A DNA stretch of 64,000 nucleotides from Hypomesus transpacificus (lineage: Eukaryota; Chordata; Actinopteri; Osmeriformes; Osmeridae), in contig NW_025813737.1 in assembly GCF_021917145.1 (NCBI RefSeq), forward strand, positions 1 to 64,000, read 5' to 3'. Below are positions 10,064 to 22,029 of this stretch, piece after piece (position 1 is the stretch's first letter; each line of letters starts with the position of its first letter). Under the pieces are notes generated by a model. It made no database searches, was not told the DNA's origin, and saw only the letters and a program-made list of their open reading frames with translations. The position numbers were made by a program, and so were the translations under genes.

Positions 10064-10100
10064 TGGAAGGCAGCTATGCTTGCCACTATACCACCAATGC
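10058..10100 (-). pseudogene. tRNA-Gly 5' half, cut by element copy 1
   Basis: The acceptor 5' strand, D arm and anticodon loop remain. The rest of the gene is missing: on the far side of the element the flank is spacer. Confidence 0.85.
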
Positions 10101-10420
10101 CCACAACATCCTCCATGATCGCACAGTATTTCGAGCCACGGTTCGATTTTTCACACCACCTACTGACGTCCAACTAGTAAGAGATTGCCATAAACCTGGT
10201 TTATACTTCTGTCGAGTTTGGAACACTTGGCCTAATCCGGATGTGCTCGACCGTCACAAGAGACGAAATGCCTCTCACACTTTGTATTGTCTGGTGATGG
10301 AGCCACTATACCTACGATGCCCCAAGAAAGCATCAACGACAACATGTCGAGCCATAATTCAACTTTCAAACCCACTTACTGACTTGAAAGCAACGAGACG
10401 GCATTATCACCCTACAAAAA

Positions 10421-10502
10421 TGGCAGCAGTCGGATTCTAACCCACGCCTCCGGAGAGACTGGAGCCTAAATCCAGCGCCTTGGACGGCTCGGCCACGCTA
10501 CC
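10421..10502 (-). pseudogene. Degenerate tRNA-Leu(TAG)
   Basis: The B box reads GGTTAGAATCC, T-stem pair 51:63 is lost, and the D loop reads GAGCCGTCC. This recurring lineage is probably inactive. Confidence 0.7.
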
Positions 10503-10809
10503 CCCGTTGTCAGCTGTTGGCCACCCGAGCTTCTCCCAAAACTGATCGATACTGAACTAGTAACAGATTGCCCTAAACCTGGTTTATACTTCTGTCGAGT
10601 TTGGAACACTTGGCCTACTCCGGATGTGTTCGACCGTCACAAGAGACGAAATGCCTCTTCACGGTTTGTATTGTCTGGTGATGGAGCCACTATACCTACG
10701 ATGCCCCAAGAAAGCATCAACGACAACACAACACGTCGAGCCACAGTTCACCTTTCAAACCCACTTACTGACGTGAAAGCAATGAGACGCCGTTAGCACC
10801 CTACAAAAG

Positions 10810-10891
10810 TGGCAGCGGTGGGATTCGAACCCACGCCTCCGGAGAGACTGGAGCCTTAATCCAGCGCCTTGGACCGCTCGGCCACGCTACC
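10810..10891 (-). tRNA. tRNA-Leu(AAG)
   Basis: This is the consensus AAG form with TTTT terminator. Confidence 0.92.
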
Positions 10892-11019
10892 CCGTTGTCA
10901 GCTATTGGCCAGCCGAGCTCAAACCGAAGCTGATCGATCGTCCAGGAGCTCACGTGACTATATCTAATGCCCGCAAGCAGTGGAATGACACCAGATAAAA
11001 CACATCTTTCTCAAGGTTC

Positions 11020-11091
11020 TGCATTGGCCGGGAATCGAACCCGGGTCAACTGCTTGGAAGGCAGCTATGCTTGCCACTATACCACCAATGC
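11020..11091 (-). tRNA. tRNA-Gly(TCC)
   Basis: This is the consensus form. Confidence 0.92.
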
Positions 11092-11411
11092 CCACAACAT
11101 CCTCCATGATCGCACAGCTTTTCGAGCCACGGTTCGATTTTTCACACCACCTACTGACGTCCAACTAGTAAGAGATTGCCATAAACCTGGTTTATACTTC
11201 TGTCGAGTTTGGAACACTTGGCCTAATCCGGATGTGCTCGACCGTCACAAGAGCCGAAATGCCTCTCACACTTTGTATTGTCTGGTGATGGAGCCACTAT
11301 ACCTACGATGCCCCAAGAAAGCATCAACGACAACATGTCGAGCCATAATTCAACTTTAAAACCCACTTACTGACTTGAAAGCAACGAGACGGCATTATCA
11401 CCCTACAAAAA

Positions 11412-11493
11412 TGGCAGCAGTCGGATTCTAACCCACGCCTCCGGAGAGACTGGAGCCTAAATCCAGCGCCTTGGACGGCTCGGCCACGCTACC
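11412..11493 (-). pseudogene. Degenerate tRNA-Leu(TAG)
   Basis: It carries the same B-box, T-stem and D-loop changes as the copy at 10421. Confidence 0.7.
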
Positions 11494-11804
11494 CCGTTGT
11501 CAGCTGTTGGCCACCCGAGCTTCTCCCAAAACTGATCGATACTGAACTAGTAACAGATTGCCCTAAACCTGGTTTATACTTCTGTCGAGTTTGGAACACT
11601 TGGCCTACTCCGGATGTGTTCGACCGTCACAAGAGACGAAATGCCTCTTCACGGTTTGTATTGTCTGGTGATGGAGCCACTATACCTACGATGCCCCAAG
11701 AAAGCATCAACGACAACACAACACAACACGTCGAGCCACAGTTCACCTTTCAAACCCACTTACTGACGTGAAAGCAATGAGACGCCGTTAGCACCCTACA
11801 AAAG

Positions 11805-11886
11805 TAGCAGCGGTGGGATTCGAACCCACGCCTCCGGAGAGACTGGAGCCTTAATCCAGTGCCTTGGACCGCTCGGCCACGCTACC
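11805..11886 (-). tRNA. tRNA-Leu(AAG)
   Basis: The gene is intact except that acceptor pair 2:71 is a G-U wobble. Confidence 0.87.
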
Positions 11887-12014
11887 CCGTTGTCAACTGT
11901 TGGCCAGCCGAGCTCGAACCGAAGCTGATCGATCGTCCAGGAGCTCACGTGACTATATCTAATGCCCGCAAGCAGTGGAATGACACCAGATAAAACACAT
12001 TTTTCTCAAGGTTC

Positions 12015-12086
12015 TGCATTGGCCGGGAATCGAACCCGGGTCAACTGCTTGGAAGGCAGCTATGCTTGCCACTATACCACCAATGC
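12015..12086 (-). tRNA. tRNA-Gly(TCC)
   Basis: This is the consensus form. Confidence 0.92.
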
Positions 12087-12406
12087 CCACGACATCCTCC
12101 ATGATCGCACAGGTTTTCGAGCCACGGTTCGATTTTTCACACCACCTACTGACGTCCAACTAGTAAGAGATTGCCATAAACCTGGTTTATACTTCTGTCG
12201 AGTTTGGAACACTTGGCCTAATCCGGATGTGCTCGACCGTCACAAGAGACGAAATGCCTCTCACACTTTGTATTGTCTGGTGATGGAGCCACTATACCTA
12301 CGATGCCCCAAGAAAGCATCAACGACAACATGTCGAGCCATAATTCAACTTTAAAACCCACTTACTGACTTGAAAGCAACGAGACGGCATTATCACCCTA
12401 CAAAAA

Positions 12407-12488
12407 TGGCAGCAGTCGGATTCTAACCCACGCCTCCGGAGAGACTGGAGCCTAAATCCAGCGCCTTGGACGGCTCGGCCACGCTACC
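12407..12488 (-). pseudogene. Degenerate tRNA-Leu(TAG)
   Basis: It belongs to the lineage with a damaged B box and T stem described at 10421. Confidence 0.7.
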
Positions 12489-12799
12489 CCGTTGTCAGCT
12501 GTTGGCCACCCGAGCTTCTCCCAAAACTGATCGATACTGAACTAGTAACAGATTGCCCTAAACCTGGTTTATACTTCTGTCGAGTTTGGAACACTTGGCC
12601 TACTCCGGATGTGTTCGACCGTCACAAGAGACGAAATGCCTCTTCACGGTTTGTATTGTCTGGTGATGGAGCCACTATACCTACGATGCCCCAAGAAAGC
12701 ATCAACGACAACACAACACAACACGTCGAGCCACAGTTCACCTTTCAAACCCACTTACTCACGTGAAAGCAATGAGACGCCGTTAGCACCCTACAAAAG

Positions 12800-12881
12800 T
12801 GGCAGCGGTGGGATTCGAACCCACGCCTCCGGAGAGACTGGAGCCTTAATCCAGCGCCTTGGACCGCTCGGCCACGCTACC
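12800..12881 (-). tRNA. tRNA-Leu(AAG)
   Basis: This is the consensus AAG form. Confidence 0.92.
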
Positions 12882-13009
12882 CCGTTGTCAACTGTTGGCC
12901 AGCCGAGCTCGAACCGAAGCTGATCGATCGTCCAGGAGCTCACGTGACTATATCTAATGCCCGCAAGCAGTGGAATGACACCAGATAAAATACATTTTTC
13001 TCAAGGTTC

Positions 13010-13044
13010 TGCATTGGCCGGGAATCGAACCCGGGTCAGCCGCG
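13010..13044 (-). pseudogene. tRNA-Gly 3' half, cut by element copy 2
   Basis: The 3' acceptor strand, T arm with intact B box, and the 3' side of the anticodon stem are present and then break into the transposon. The partner 5' half is at 20595-20637. Confidence 0.9.
13039..13044. repeat. Left copy of target duplication gccgcg, element copy 2
   Basis: It matches 20595-20600. It occupies the 3' strand of the anticodon stem of the host tRNA-Gly gene. Confidence 0.7.
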
Positions 13045-13776
13045 CGGGAGGCTGCGATGAATGGTCTTAACTTCCTTAACTTTTCCCATTCATTCTCTAT
13101 GGCTATCCTTAACCATATCGAATACTACCATTTGTGGCCACTATGGGGATTTGGGGGGCGCTGTTTCGCGGTTTTCTTACGAGATAGAGAAGCGTCTCAG
13201 ATCAGAATATTTTTTGAGAGAACAGTACACGTAGATCTGCACTGAGGTAAGATATCCATCTGGATAGATCTAAAAATAGCTAGCTAAATCATGAATGAAC
13301 ATGTTATTTTACTCATCTCTGCTTTGTGAAAACTCAACATTGAGCACGCTATGACTCTCAGTCTAACAGTATGAATGAATGAAACTGTATGTACAGTAGC
13401 CACTAATGCAATGTTACGTTGGTACTACTATAACTTCCCAAAGTTATTCAGTAACGTTAGTTACTAACAATATACCGACAATGGTTTGCCAGCATGTTAT
13501 GTAAAATTAATAGTGAATCGTGAATAAAAGTCATGTTAGAAGAGAGCTGTTCGCAGCTAATACACATTCCAAGACAAAGGACATTGAGGGGGATTGTTGG
13601 GGGATGGGGGAGGATGGGGGAGTTGAGATGAGGCACATTCACCTCAAGTAAGCACACTCATCGAATAGATACAGATCTACTGTAGGGCAGTGTTGTTTGA
13701 AAATACTCTGGCTACCACCCCCTCTTGACATGTAATTTGTTGTAATTATTGAATGTGTTATTTCTTTTAAATACAG

Positions 13777-14458
13777 ATGTCTAAGCAAGTTTTTAGTTTT
13801 TATCCTGGGAGAGTGGTGGTGGTCTTTCGGAAGGGGTCACATGGCTACCTTCTCCAAGATGCAACTGAGGAAGCCAAGCGTTGGAAGGACTCCTCTGTCT
13901 CTCTGAAGGACAAGTCAGCACCCATAAAGGAGGAGCAGATGAGGGCAAGGGCGTGCTCTTTGGTCCGTGACCGAGGGGGGGATGTGTCTGATCAAACTGA
14001 GGTGTTGGGGGAGTATACTTTACAGTTTGGAAAGTATAAGGGGAAATTGGTCAGATGGCTCCTTGAAAATGATGTGGGGTACACTCTGTACCTCATTAAA
14101 CAATTTGAAAAGGAGCAAATGGCTGGCATGCCTTTGGATGGGCCCAGCAAAGACAGCCTGCGGTCCTTTGTAGGGTATGCCAATTCCTTCAAGGAAATCA
14201 AGGCAGTGCTGGAGTACGAGGCCAGGAGGACCGGGGCTGTCAGCTCAGTGGAGGAGGACCAACAGGTCGGCTTTGGCCGCATGCCAACAAGGACCTGGGG
14301 TGACGTCTGGGAGGGTAGGGCAGATGGCTTTGCAGCGTTCGTTCTGTCCCGGACCACCACTCCGGGAACTAGCATGGACAAACTGAAGCGGTACCTGACC
14401 AAGAAGACCCAGGAGGCATCCATGTCCTCTCCTCTGCTCGCCTCCAGCCAAGCCGTGG
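13777..14458 (+). CDS. Transposase exon 1, copy 2
   Basis: It is identical by eye to 3241-3922, with the FGKYKG motif and the gtaggt donor retained. Confidence 0.65.
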
Positions 14459-16003
14459 GTAGGTCATCAGTATTAATTAAATATTATAAGTAATTTAATG
14501 CTTGTGATTATGGTTAACTTTCATTTGATGCATGTAACAGATAGGATATAAATGTAACTATTGTACAGTGAAAGGAATACATTCTTATGTTTCTTTCCTG
14601 TTTGCACCACAGTCATGGATGAAGATGAAGACCTGGAGCAAGCCATGCTGAACATCTCCCCCTCCAAGATGGTCAAGCAGAGCTGTAAGTGAATGTTCCT
14701 TTGTGGGCCTTGTTGTGTGTGACTGAGGACACATTTAAAGCAATATGCTTTTGAACTGCTACTTGACAGCATGTTGTACATCTTTTCATCTCTGCTTTGT
14801 CACTAGCTGCTGCCCTGTCTTCGGGTGCATCTTCATCTCCCAGGAATAAGAGACCAGCAGGCCGAGGTCTCTTTGCATATCAGTTGTTGGGACCAAGACA
14901 TGACTCTTGGTCAATGTTCATGCCACGTTCCTGGCCTTGTTCAATGTTCATGCCACGTTTCTGGCCTTGTTCAATGTTTATGGTGTTCTGCCTTTCAAAA
15001 CTCCAATCATGAATTTACATCCTCTCCATCGTTGATGGTAAGTGTTTTTTTTCTTATACTCTGCATGATTCCCATTATGAATTTACAGGCTCTTCGTTGA
15101 GGGTAAGTGTTATTTGTCTTATACTCTGCATGATGACTGCATGAATGTGCATGCCACCGTTTGCATTGTTTGCTTAACAGGTTTTTGAACAAAATTATTT
15201 ATTTAGGATTAAAGCTGTTTGATAGTTGCTGACAGATCCAATTGAGAGAAGTTCTTACATGCAAACAAAGCACACATGCAATTTGCCTCTGTCAGTCTGA
15301 AATATAACTTTTACACGGTGACTAACTTTGTCCTTTTTTTCAGGATATAAGAATCCATCCGCTGCTCAGTCTAAACTGCCTGGTAACAGACTGGACCCCA
15401 GCACTGCTCAAGGTAAAATGATCATGTTCCTAGGACTACATCTGAATCTCTTGCAATTTAAAAACATACTACAAACAATATGTTGTGTTTTGCATGAGCT
15501 ACTATGTTAGATGTTGAGAATAACATTGTGCTTTCTGTAATAGAAAAGAGTAAACCAGCAGCCACACTCTCCAGACCAGACCAGGGTGATGGACTCACTT
15601 CTTTGTTGCCAGGTTAATATTGATGTCTACATGCGCCTAACTAGATACAAGATTTAATCAAACATAACTTACTTACCTCATTTAACTCTTAGCCTGTGAT
15701 TGAAAGTCATCTCTCACTGCAGTCCCGGTAGCAAAAAGACAGGTTGTGAGCTATATACATATTTTGTCATTAGATCCCCCAGTTCCAGTGAAGGCTCCAG
15801 TGCCAGTTCCGCCCGAGTTGCTTGCACTGGGCCTGTGTACAGAGTCAGCAAACACTGCTATCTCAAAAGGTATGAGTCACTATTATTTAATAATATAATT
15901 ACTTGAAAGTATTTAAAAATATTTTATATGTTTAAAAATCTATGTATTTAGTCTGTTGTTTACAGAATGTAGTTGCTCATCATTATCATCTGTCATCCTG
16001 CAG

Positions 16004-17209
16004 CCTCTCCCCGACTGGCTCCTGTGCTGTCTGCAGCCACCATGCCACCGCACTCTGCTCCATCTCCTGCCACGTCTGCTGCTGTCGCTCTACCCTGTCC
16101 TGTTCCAGCCGCAGCTGGTGCGCTACCTACCCCAGCTCCGTCTACCATCCCACCACCACTCCATAGGAAGGACCAAGACGTCAGCCAGTGGAACTGCTCC
16201 CAAAACCAGAAGATGTGGATGAAAACGGAGATGGAATCTTTGGGACTTTGGCCAGGATCTCGACCTGTACGACATCTGATGGGTATGATCTCCTTGTGGC
16301 GTCATCCACCCCAACCAGAACTCATAGATCCAGTCTATGATATGCCATCTCCCAAGTACTTCCAGCTACATCCATTTTTCATTTGGAAACCGGAGCATGC
16401 AATTATGGAGAGAGTGAGGAACAATTACATTTTACCCTGCCTCTACGGCTGCTCCACTCCCCATGTGGTTTCGGCAGGAGTTGGGCGACCCCGGGTCATT
16501 ATTGGGACCAGCGGCCAGTACTACATCTTGGCCTCTCGGCTGAACTGCAAAACATGCAAGAGGTACTGGTTCGCTGACAAACCCCAGTGGATGGAAATGC
16601 TGCCACAACTCTTCTGCAACATCCTGCCAGCATTTCTCACCCACAAAAAAGCCATCTGCAAAACGGTAATGGATGAGCTATGTCGCACAGGGAGGTCGGC
16701 CACAGACATGGCAAATCAGCTGAATGAGGCTCTGCACCTACGGTACGAGAGGGCACACCTTGCCTATCTGTTGACTGTACAGAATGTGCAGGATGGTGAC
16801 TCCGGCCTGTATGGGCAGAAGACCATCACAGGCACCATGCGGAAGGACAACACCCCTGATCCCTTTGGTACCTACGACTTGACCAATGGCTGGTGTGGGG
16901 TAGCCATCAGTCCCCGCTACCTAGTAGACTGCCTCGTACATGAGTACCACCGTAAGGAGAAGACCCTCACTCTTGTCCTGCAAGGCACTTTTGGGCAGGT
17001 CATTCGAGCTGACCACACACGGAAGGTGGCCCGGAAGGTGGTGCTCTCATCCGGAACCATGTCCTCGTGATGAATGAGAACTGGATGATCCTGTCCTGGG
17101 TGATGCTTCAGTCAGAGAGTGACCGGTCGCTGGAACCCATGTACGAGGGGCTGTCTCATCGCTACGACTCAGCTGGACTGCCGAAGGCAAAGTACCAGTG
17201 GGTGGACAG
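16004..17209 (+). CDS. Transposase core exon, copy 2 (frameshifted)
   Basis: It is the counterpart of 5468-6673. The open frame closes at 17070, and the core continues in another frame to the donor. Confidence 0.65.
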
Positions 17210-17376
17210 GTAAAAGCCAGATCACAGCTTTTGTATTCAATTTTACACAGGACAGAAACATTTAGCAAAATATAATATACTATATAGTTACAGGGGATTG
17301 TATGCAGGTGACATAGAAACTCAAAGCCTATCATTAATTTGTGTTTTTCTCTCTCTCTCTCTCACTGTGTGAGCAG

Positions 17377-17749
17377 GGACTGCTGTGCTGATTTCCGGAT
17401 CCCAAACCTTGACCCCCAGGAGCACCTCCACTGGGATTCATGGAAAACCACGGAAGCTGTGGTGACGGGGGCAACATCTGGGAACCTGACCAACTCATGT
17501 GCCTCCCGGGGAAAGTACAGCAGCGACATCACTGTCAAACTGGACCTTTTCCATTGCATGCGGCGGTTCTCAAGGGAGTGCGTGTCAGAGCACCATACAC
17601 TCCACAGCACTTTCTGCCGGTTCCTCAGTGCTGCATTCTGTGTGGTGGACCAGACTGACCTGCAGAGGCTGACGGAGGCATACGCCTTCTGTGGGATCAG
17701 GCCTGCCAATCCCACAAAGCAGCATATCCGGGAACACTGCCGGACCAAG
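17377..17749 (+). CDS. Transposase D-x-x-H exon, copy 2
   Basis: It is the counterpart of 6841-7213 and carries LDLFHCMRRF. Confidence 0.7.
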
Positions 17750-17879
17750 GTACTTTTGAATGTTCATAACATTAATAATGCTTGTTATGTTATAACATAA
17801 ATAAGAAAAATACGTAATTTAATTTCTGTATTCCGTTAATGCATATGAAATCATCTGTAATCCTTTTTTCAATTGTAAG

Positions 17880-18557
17880 GTACCACAACCTACAGAGCTG
17901 CTGGAGAGAGTGGAGAGCGTCCTCAAACAGTTCTTCCTAGAGACAGATCCCAATGGTGTCTACCTCTTCAAGCCGTCCATGCTAAAGCTGTGGAGACTCC
18001 AGAGGGTGCACATCCTGAGAGGCTGCCTGAGTGATCCAGAAGAGGAGGACGGGATCCTTTACAGACACGGAGGAACAGTGCAGCTCAACCACGTCAAGGG
18101 TGAAGGAGCAGCTGTCCCAGTGTGGATCCCTGTGAGAGGCACCTCCCAACAGGAGGGTTTCCATGCGCATCAGGCACGGTGGATCACAGGCAACTGTGTT
18201 TCCTCCGAGCTCTTCCAGGCTCAAGGCATGATGGGCATGGCACGGTGGAACTTTCAGAGATTGGTGGATCTGAAGTTACCGGACGTGAAGCTACCTGCAG
18301 TCTTTGACCCAGTGCTCATCATGCAGCTGAACGTGGCATCGGAGAGGGTGACCGGCCATGCCAAATACCCTGCACTGCAGTTGAGCCACAGAGACACAGG
18401 GGAGAGATTTGGCCTGCAGTATGTGGAGCCAGGCTGTCGCCCTGTGCCTCTGGACTGGTTCAAGAACAGGTCCCAGGGGGCTGATGAAGAGGGAGCTGAG
18501 GAAGAGGAGGCTGACCGGGTGGTCGCCGACCAGCCCTTCATCACGCCAGAAGACAAT
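17880..18557 (+). CDS. Transposase catalytic-Glu exon, copy 2
   Basis: It is the counterpart of 7344-8021 and carries TSQQEGFHAHQ. Confidence 0.7.
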
Positions 18558-18880
18558 GTAAGTTGCATTGATAGCACTTTGTAATTTACCCTTTCAAACT
18601 TACACAGGTTATACCTGCAGACTAAGCACACATGTTTAAATAATTGAAATGCATGTACTTCCTCTGTTGCAGGATGACGTCTTTGGTGAGGCTTCTGGAG
18701 TCTTGCCCCAGACCACAGTCCAGCCAGTCCAATCAACCTCCACTCAAGGTAATTTTGCAAATATCCCTCATTTTACACATCTGCTAGTAAAATGTGAATG
18801 AGATGCAACACTCAAGTTGCACTGATGCTTGATAGAGCAAGATTTTATATTTATTATGTGTTATTTCTACTTGTCTTCAG

Positions 18881-19947
18881 GTCTGCCAACGACACCTGCA
18901 CTGCCCATCACAGCAAACCCGCGTGCTGCTCGCACAATGTCCATCAAGGCAGGCGGGCTTCTGTACGTCTTGGACCATTCCCGGTGGACAGAGGCCATGA
19001 AGGAGGTCATCGACGGCCTCATAGGAATCCACCAAGGGTCGAAGGATTTCCTGCAGAGGGTGGACAGTGACTACGCTGGCTTGGTGCAGGCTGCTTCCCG
19101 TGATCCCAATAGCCTGTTGCATCCAACAACAAAGCAACACATTTCACAGTATGTGAAGCATTGGGCAAAGCGGACCAACGCCAGCACGTCCCTGAACACC
19201 AGCCCAGAGAAACTTCTGGAGACGCAGCAGCTGTGGCAGCACCTGACGGCAGAGAGTGAGACCAAGAGCGTGCCGGTGGTGACCATACCACCCGCTGCGG
19301 TCAATCCACCTGGGAGAGATCCCCAGGAGGCCCCTCTGACCAAGGCTGCTATCGAGGACATGGTGCGGGACATAGTCCAGAAGCAGACGGCACTGCAACA
19401 ACAGCAGCAGCAGCAGCTGGGCAAAAAGAAGACGAGGAACTGTCTTGCCTGTGGCCAGCCGAAGTCGCGATACCAGGGAGACGGTTCCTCCATCCACCTC
19501 TTCTACCAGTCTGGGGAGGTCAAGTACTTTTACTGCTCACAAAGAGTCCACAAGCTCTATGCAGCAGAAGGCCTGAATGACCCCAGAATGCCGTTTGAGG
19601 ACTTTGCGGACACCCCTTTCTTTGGGAAAGAGCTTGAGGCAGCCAAGCTCAGGTCAGCAGAGGCACGGAGGTTGGCTGATCTGCGGGGGAAACGGAGGGC
19701 GGCAGAACAGCAGCCCACCGGTCGGCTCTGCAAGTTCTGCCGCAAGCCCATCAAGCAGGGGCCAGAAAGCCCCCATGTGTACCATTCGTTCCGGGGTGTG
19801 GCGGGCAGGTACATTTACTGTCCTACCAGGGTGCTGTCCCTGTACAAGGCAGACGGAATGAATGCTGAAATGACCTGGGGGGAGTTTCAACAATCAGCCT
19901 TCTACAAGGCAGAGAAGAAGAGGTGGGCTGAGGAGAAGGGGAAGTAG
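18881..19947 (+). CDS. Transposase zinc-finger-like exon, copy 2
   Basis: It is the counterpart of 8345-9411, with both CxxC...H...C modules intact. Confidence 0.7.
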
Positions 19948-20594
19948 GCAAACTGTACATAAAAATTGTTGTAAATAGTTCAAATAAATAATATGACTGT
20001 TTTGCACTTAATCTAGGTTATTTGTACAAGCCTTGATTACATGTTCCAATAAATGGCCAAAATAAGATTGTGTGTTCATCTCAGTTATTTGTATCACAAT
20101 TAATCATCAAATAAATGTTCATGATGTATGAAAATGGAGATGGATCAGACTATTGATTACCATTGACCCCTTAAGACTCATCTGTACAAATGTCTTCATT
20201 TAGTGGCTCAAACAAATCCAGGCAACTGGTTACACTGAAAATAAATCCCCAATATTAGAGGTTTTTACCAGAATATATTTTTTTTATATTCCATCAAAAC
20301 CAGACAATATACAAACAATGAAAATAGTGCCAACGGACAATACACAATCTTGTTAATAAACAAGGCTGAATACAATTATGATGTATTTGTAATGTACAAT
20401 ACTGCAATTTTAGATGTAGATTAGAGGCATCTCAGTATGGCCTTTTACATTGGTTTGATATATAGCAGATAACCAGTGCCACTATATTGTATCATTGAAA
20501 GAAGTACAATAAATCATTTGTAATAAACATCGTCGTGACTGGGATTCGACACGAGTACCCCAATTTTTCCCTTTACAGGTACAGGCGTCTGCCC

Positions 20595-20600
20595 GCCGCG
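20595..20600. repeat. Right copy of target duplication gccgcg, element copy 2
   Basis: It abuts the 5' half of the interrupted tRNA-Gly gene. Confidence 0.7.
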
Positions 20601-20637
20601 TGGAAGGCAGCTATGCTTGCCACTATACCACCAATGC
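20595..20637 (-). pseudogene. tRNA-Gly 5' half, cut by element copy 2
   Basis: The 5' acceptor strand, D arm and anticodon loop are present. It is the partner of 13010-13044. Confidence 0.9.
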
Positions 20638-20957
20638 CCACAACATCCTCCATGATCGCACAGTATTTCGAGCCACGGTTCGATTTTTCACACCACCTAC
20701 TGACGTCCAACTAGTAAGAGATTGCCATAAACCTGGTTTATACTTCTGTCGAGTTTGGAACACTTGGCCTAATCCGGATGTGCTCGACCGTCACAAGAGA
20801 CGAAATGCCTCTCACACTTTGTATTGTCTGGTGATGGAGCCACTATACCTACGATGCCCCAAGAAAGCATCAACGACAACATGTCGAGCCATAATTCAAC
20901 TTTCAAACCCACTTACTGACTTGAAAGCAACGAGACGGCATTATCACCCTACAAAAA

Positions 20958-21039
20958 TGGCAGCAGTCGGATTCTAACCCACGCCTCCGGAGAGACTGGA
21001 GCCTAAATCCAGCGCCTTGGACGGCTCGGCCACGCTACC
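20958..21039 (-). pseudogene. Degenerate tRNA-Leu(TAG)
   Basis: It belongs to the damaged B-box lineage of 10421. Confidence 0.7.
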
Positions 21040-21345
21040 CCGTTGTCAGCTGTTGGCCACCCGAGCTTCTCCCAAAACTGATCGATACTGAACTAGTAAC
21101 AGATTGCCCTAAACCTGGTTTATACTTCTGTCGAGTTTGGAACACTTGGCCTACTCCGGATGTGTTCGACCGTCACAAGAGACGAAATGCCTCTTCACGG
21201 TTTGTATTGTCTGGTGATGGAGCCACTATACCTACGATGCCCCAAGAAAGCATCAACGACAACACAACACGTCGAGCCACAGTTCACCTTTCAAACCCAC
21301 TTACTGACGTGAAAGCAACGAGACGCCGTTAGCACCCTACAAAAC

Positions 21346-21427
21346 TGGCAGCGGTGGGATTCGAACCCACGCCTCCGGAGAGACTGGAGCCTTAATCCAG
21401 CACCTTGGACCGCTCGGCCACGCTACC
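21346..21427 (-). tRNA. tRNA-Leu(AAG)
   Basis: The AAG gene is intact with TTTT terminator. Confidence 0.9.
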
Positions 21428-21554
21428 CCATTGTCAACTGTTGGCCAGCCGAGCTCCAACCGAAGCTGATCGATCGTCCAGGAGCTCACGTGACTAGTCT
21501 AATGCCCGCAAGCAGTGGAATGACACCAGATAAAACACATCTTTCTCAAGGTTA

Positions 21555-21626
21555 TGCATTGGCCGGGAATCGAACCCGGGTCAACTGCTTGGAAGGCAGC
21601 TATGCTTGCCACTATACCACCAATGC
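21555..21626 (-). tRNA. tRNA-Gly(TCC)
   Basis: The gene body is consensus. The 3' flank has one substitution. Confidence 0.92.
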
Positions 21627-21947
21627 CCACAACATCCTCCATGATCGCACAGCTATTTCGAGCCACGGTTCGATTTTTCACACCACCTACTGACGTCCAA
21701 CTAGTAAGAGATTGCCATAAACCTGGTTTATACTTCTGTCGAGTTTGGAACACTTGGCCTAATCCGGATGTGCTCGACCGTCACAAGAGACGAAATGCCT
21801 CTCACACTTTGTATTGTCTGGTGATGGAGCCACTATACCTACGATGCCCCAAGAAAGCATCAACGACAACATGTCGAGCCATAATTCAACTTTAAAACCC
21901 ACTTACTGACTTGAAAGCAACGAGACGGCATTATCACCCTACAAAAA

Positions 21948-22029
21948 TGGCAGCAGTCGGATTCTAACCCACGCCTCCGGAGAGACTGGAGCCTAAATCC
22001 AGCGCCTTGGACGGCTCGGCCACGCTACC
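21948..22029 (-). pseudogene. Degenerate tRNA-Leu(TAG)
   Basis: It belongs to the damaged B-box lineage of 10421. Confidence 0.7.

Larger units (their letters stand above)
10064..13038 (-). repeat. Mixed tRNA-Gly / tRNA-Leu array, block 2
   Basis: This block has the same unit types as block 1, mostly the 995-bp form (Gly, degenerate Leu-TAG, Leu-AAG). It lies between the two transposon copies, so element plus block make a duplicated unit of about 10.54 kb. Confidence 0.9.
13777..19947 (+). pseudogene. Transposase gene of Dada-like element, copy 2 (same frameshift)
   Basis: This is the exact counterpart of 3241-9411 at offset 10536, with the same splice sites, the same candidate catalytic residues (D 17011-17013, D 17205-17207, DLFH 17542-17553, E 18153-18155) and the same one-base loss near 17053-17059. 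Sharing the break means the copies separated after it arose, or an already broken element was moved by transposase supplied elsewhere. Confidence 0.65.
13045..20594 (+). mobile_element. Dada-like DNA transposon, copy 2 (in tRNA-Gly anticodon arm)
   Basis: This copy is almost base-for-base the element at 2507-10057, offset by 10536 and later 10537. The differences seen by eye sit in the first 160 bases (for example the end cgggaggctgcgatg against cggcaggctgctatg), plus one T-run length and one A/G change near the right end. Both halves of the interrupted tRNA-Gly gene are present. Removing the element and one gccgcg leaves a Gly gene whose anticodon stem still pairs (GCTGC/GCGGC) around loop CTTCCAC. 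The target is therefore a Gly(TCC) variant cut in the 3' anticodon stem. Confidence 0.75.

Noticed and set aside
13457-13657. Minus-strand open frame in the 5' leader of the transposon
   Set aside because: It is present in both copies only because the copies are identical. It has no recognisable domain and overlaps a G-rich stretch.
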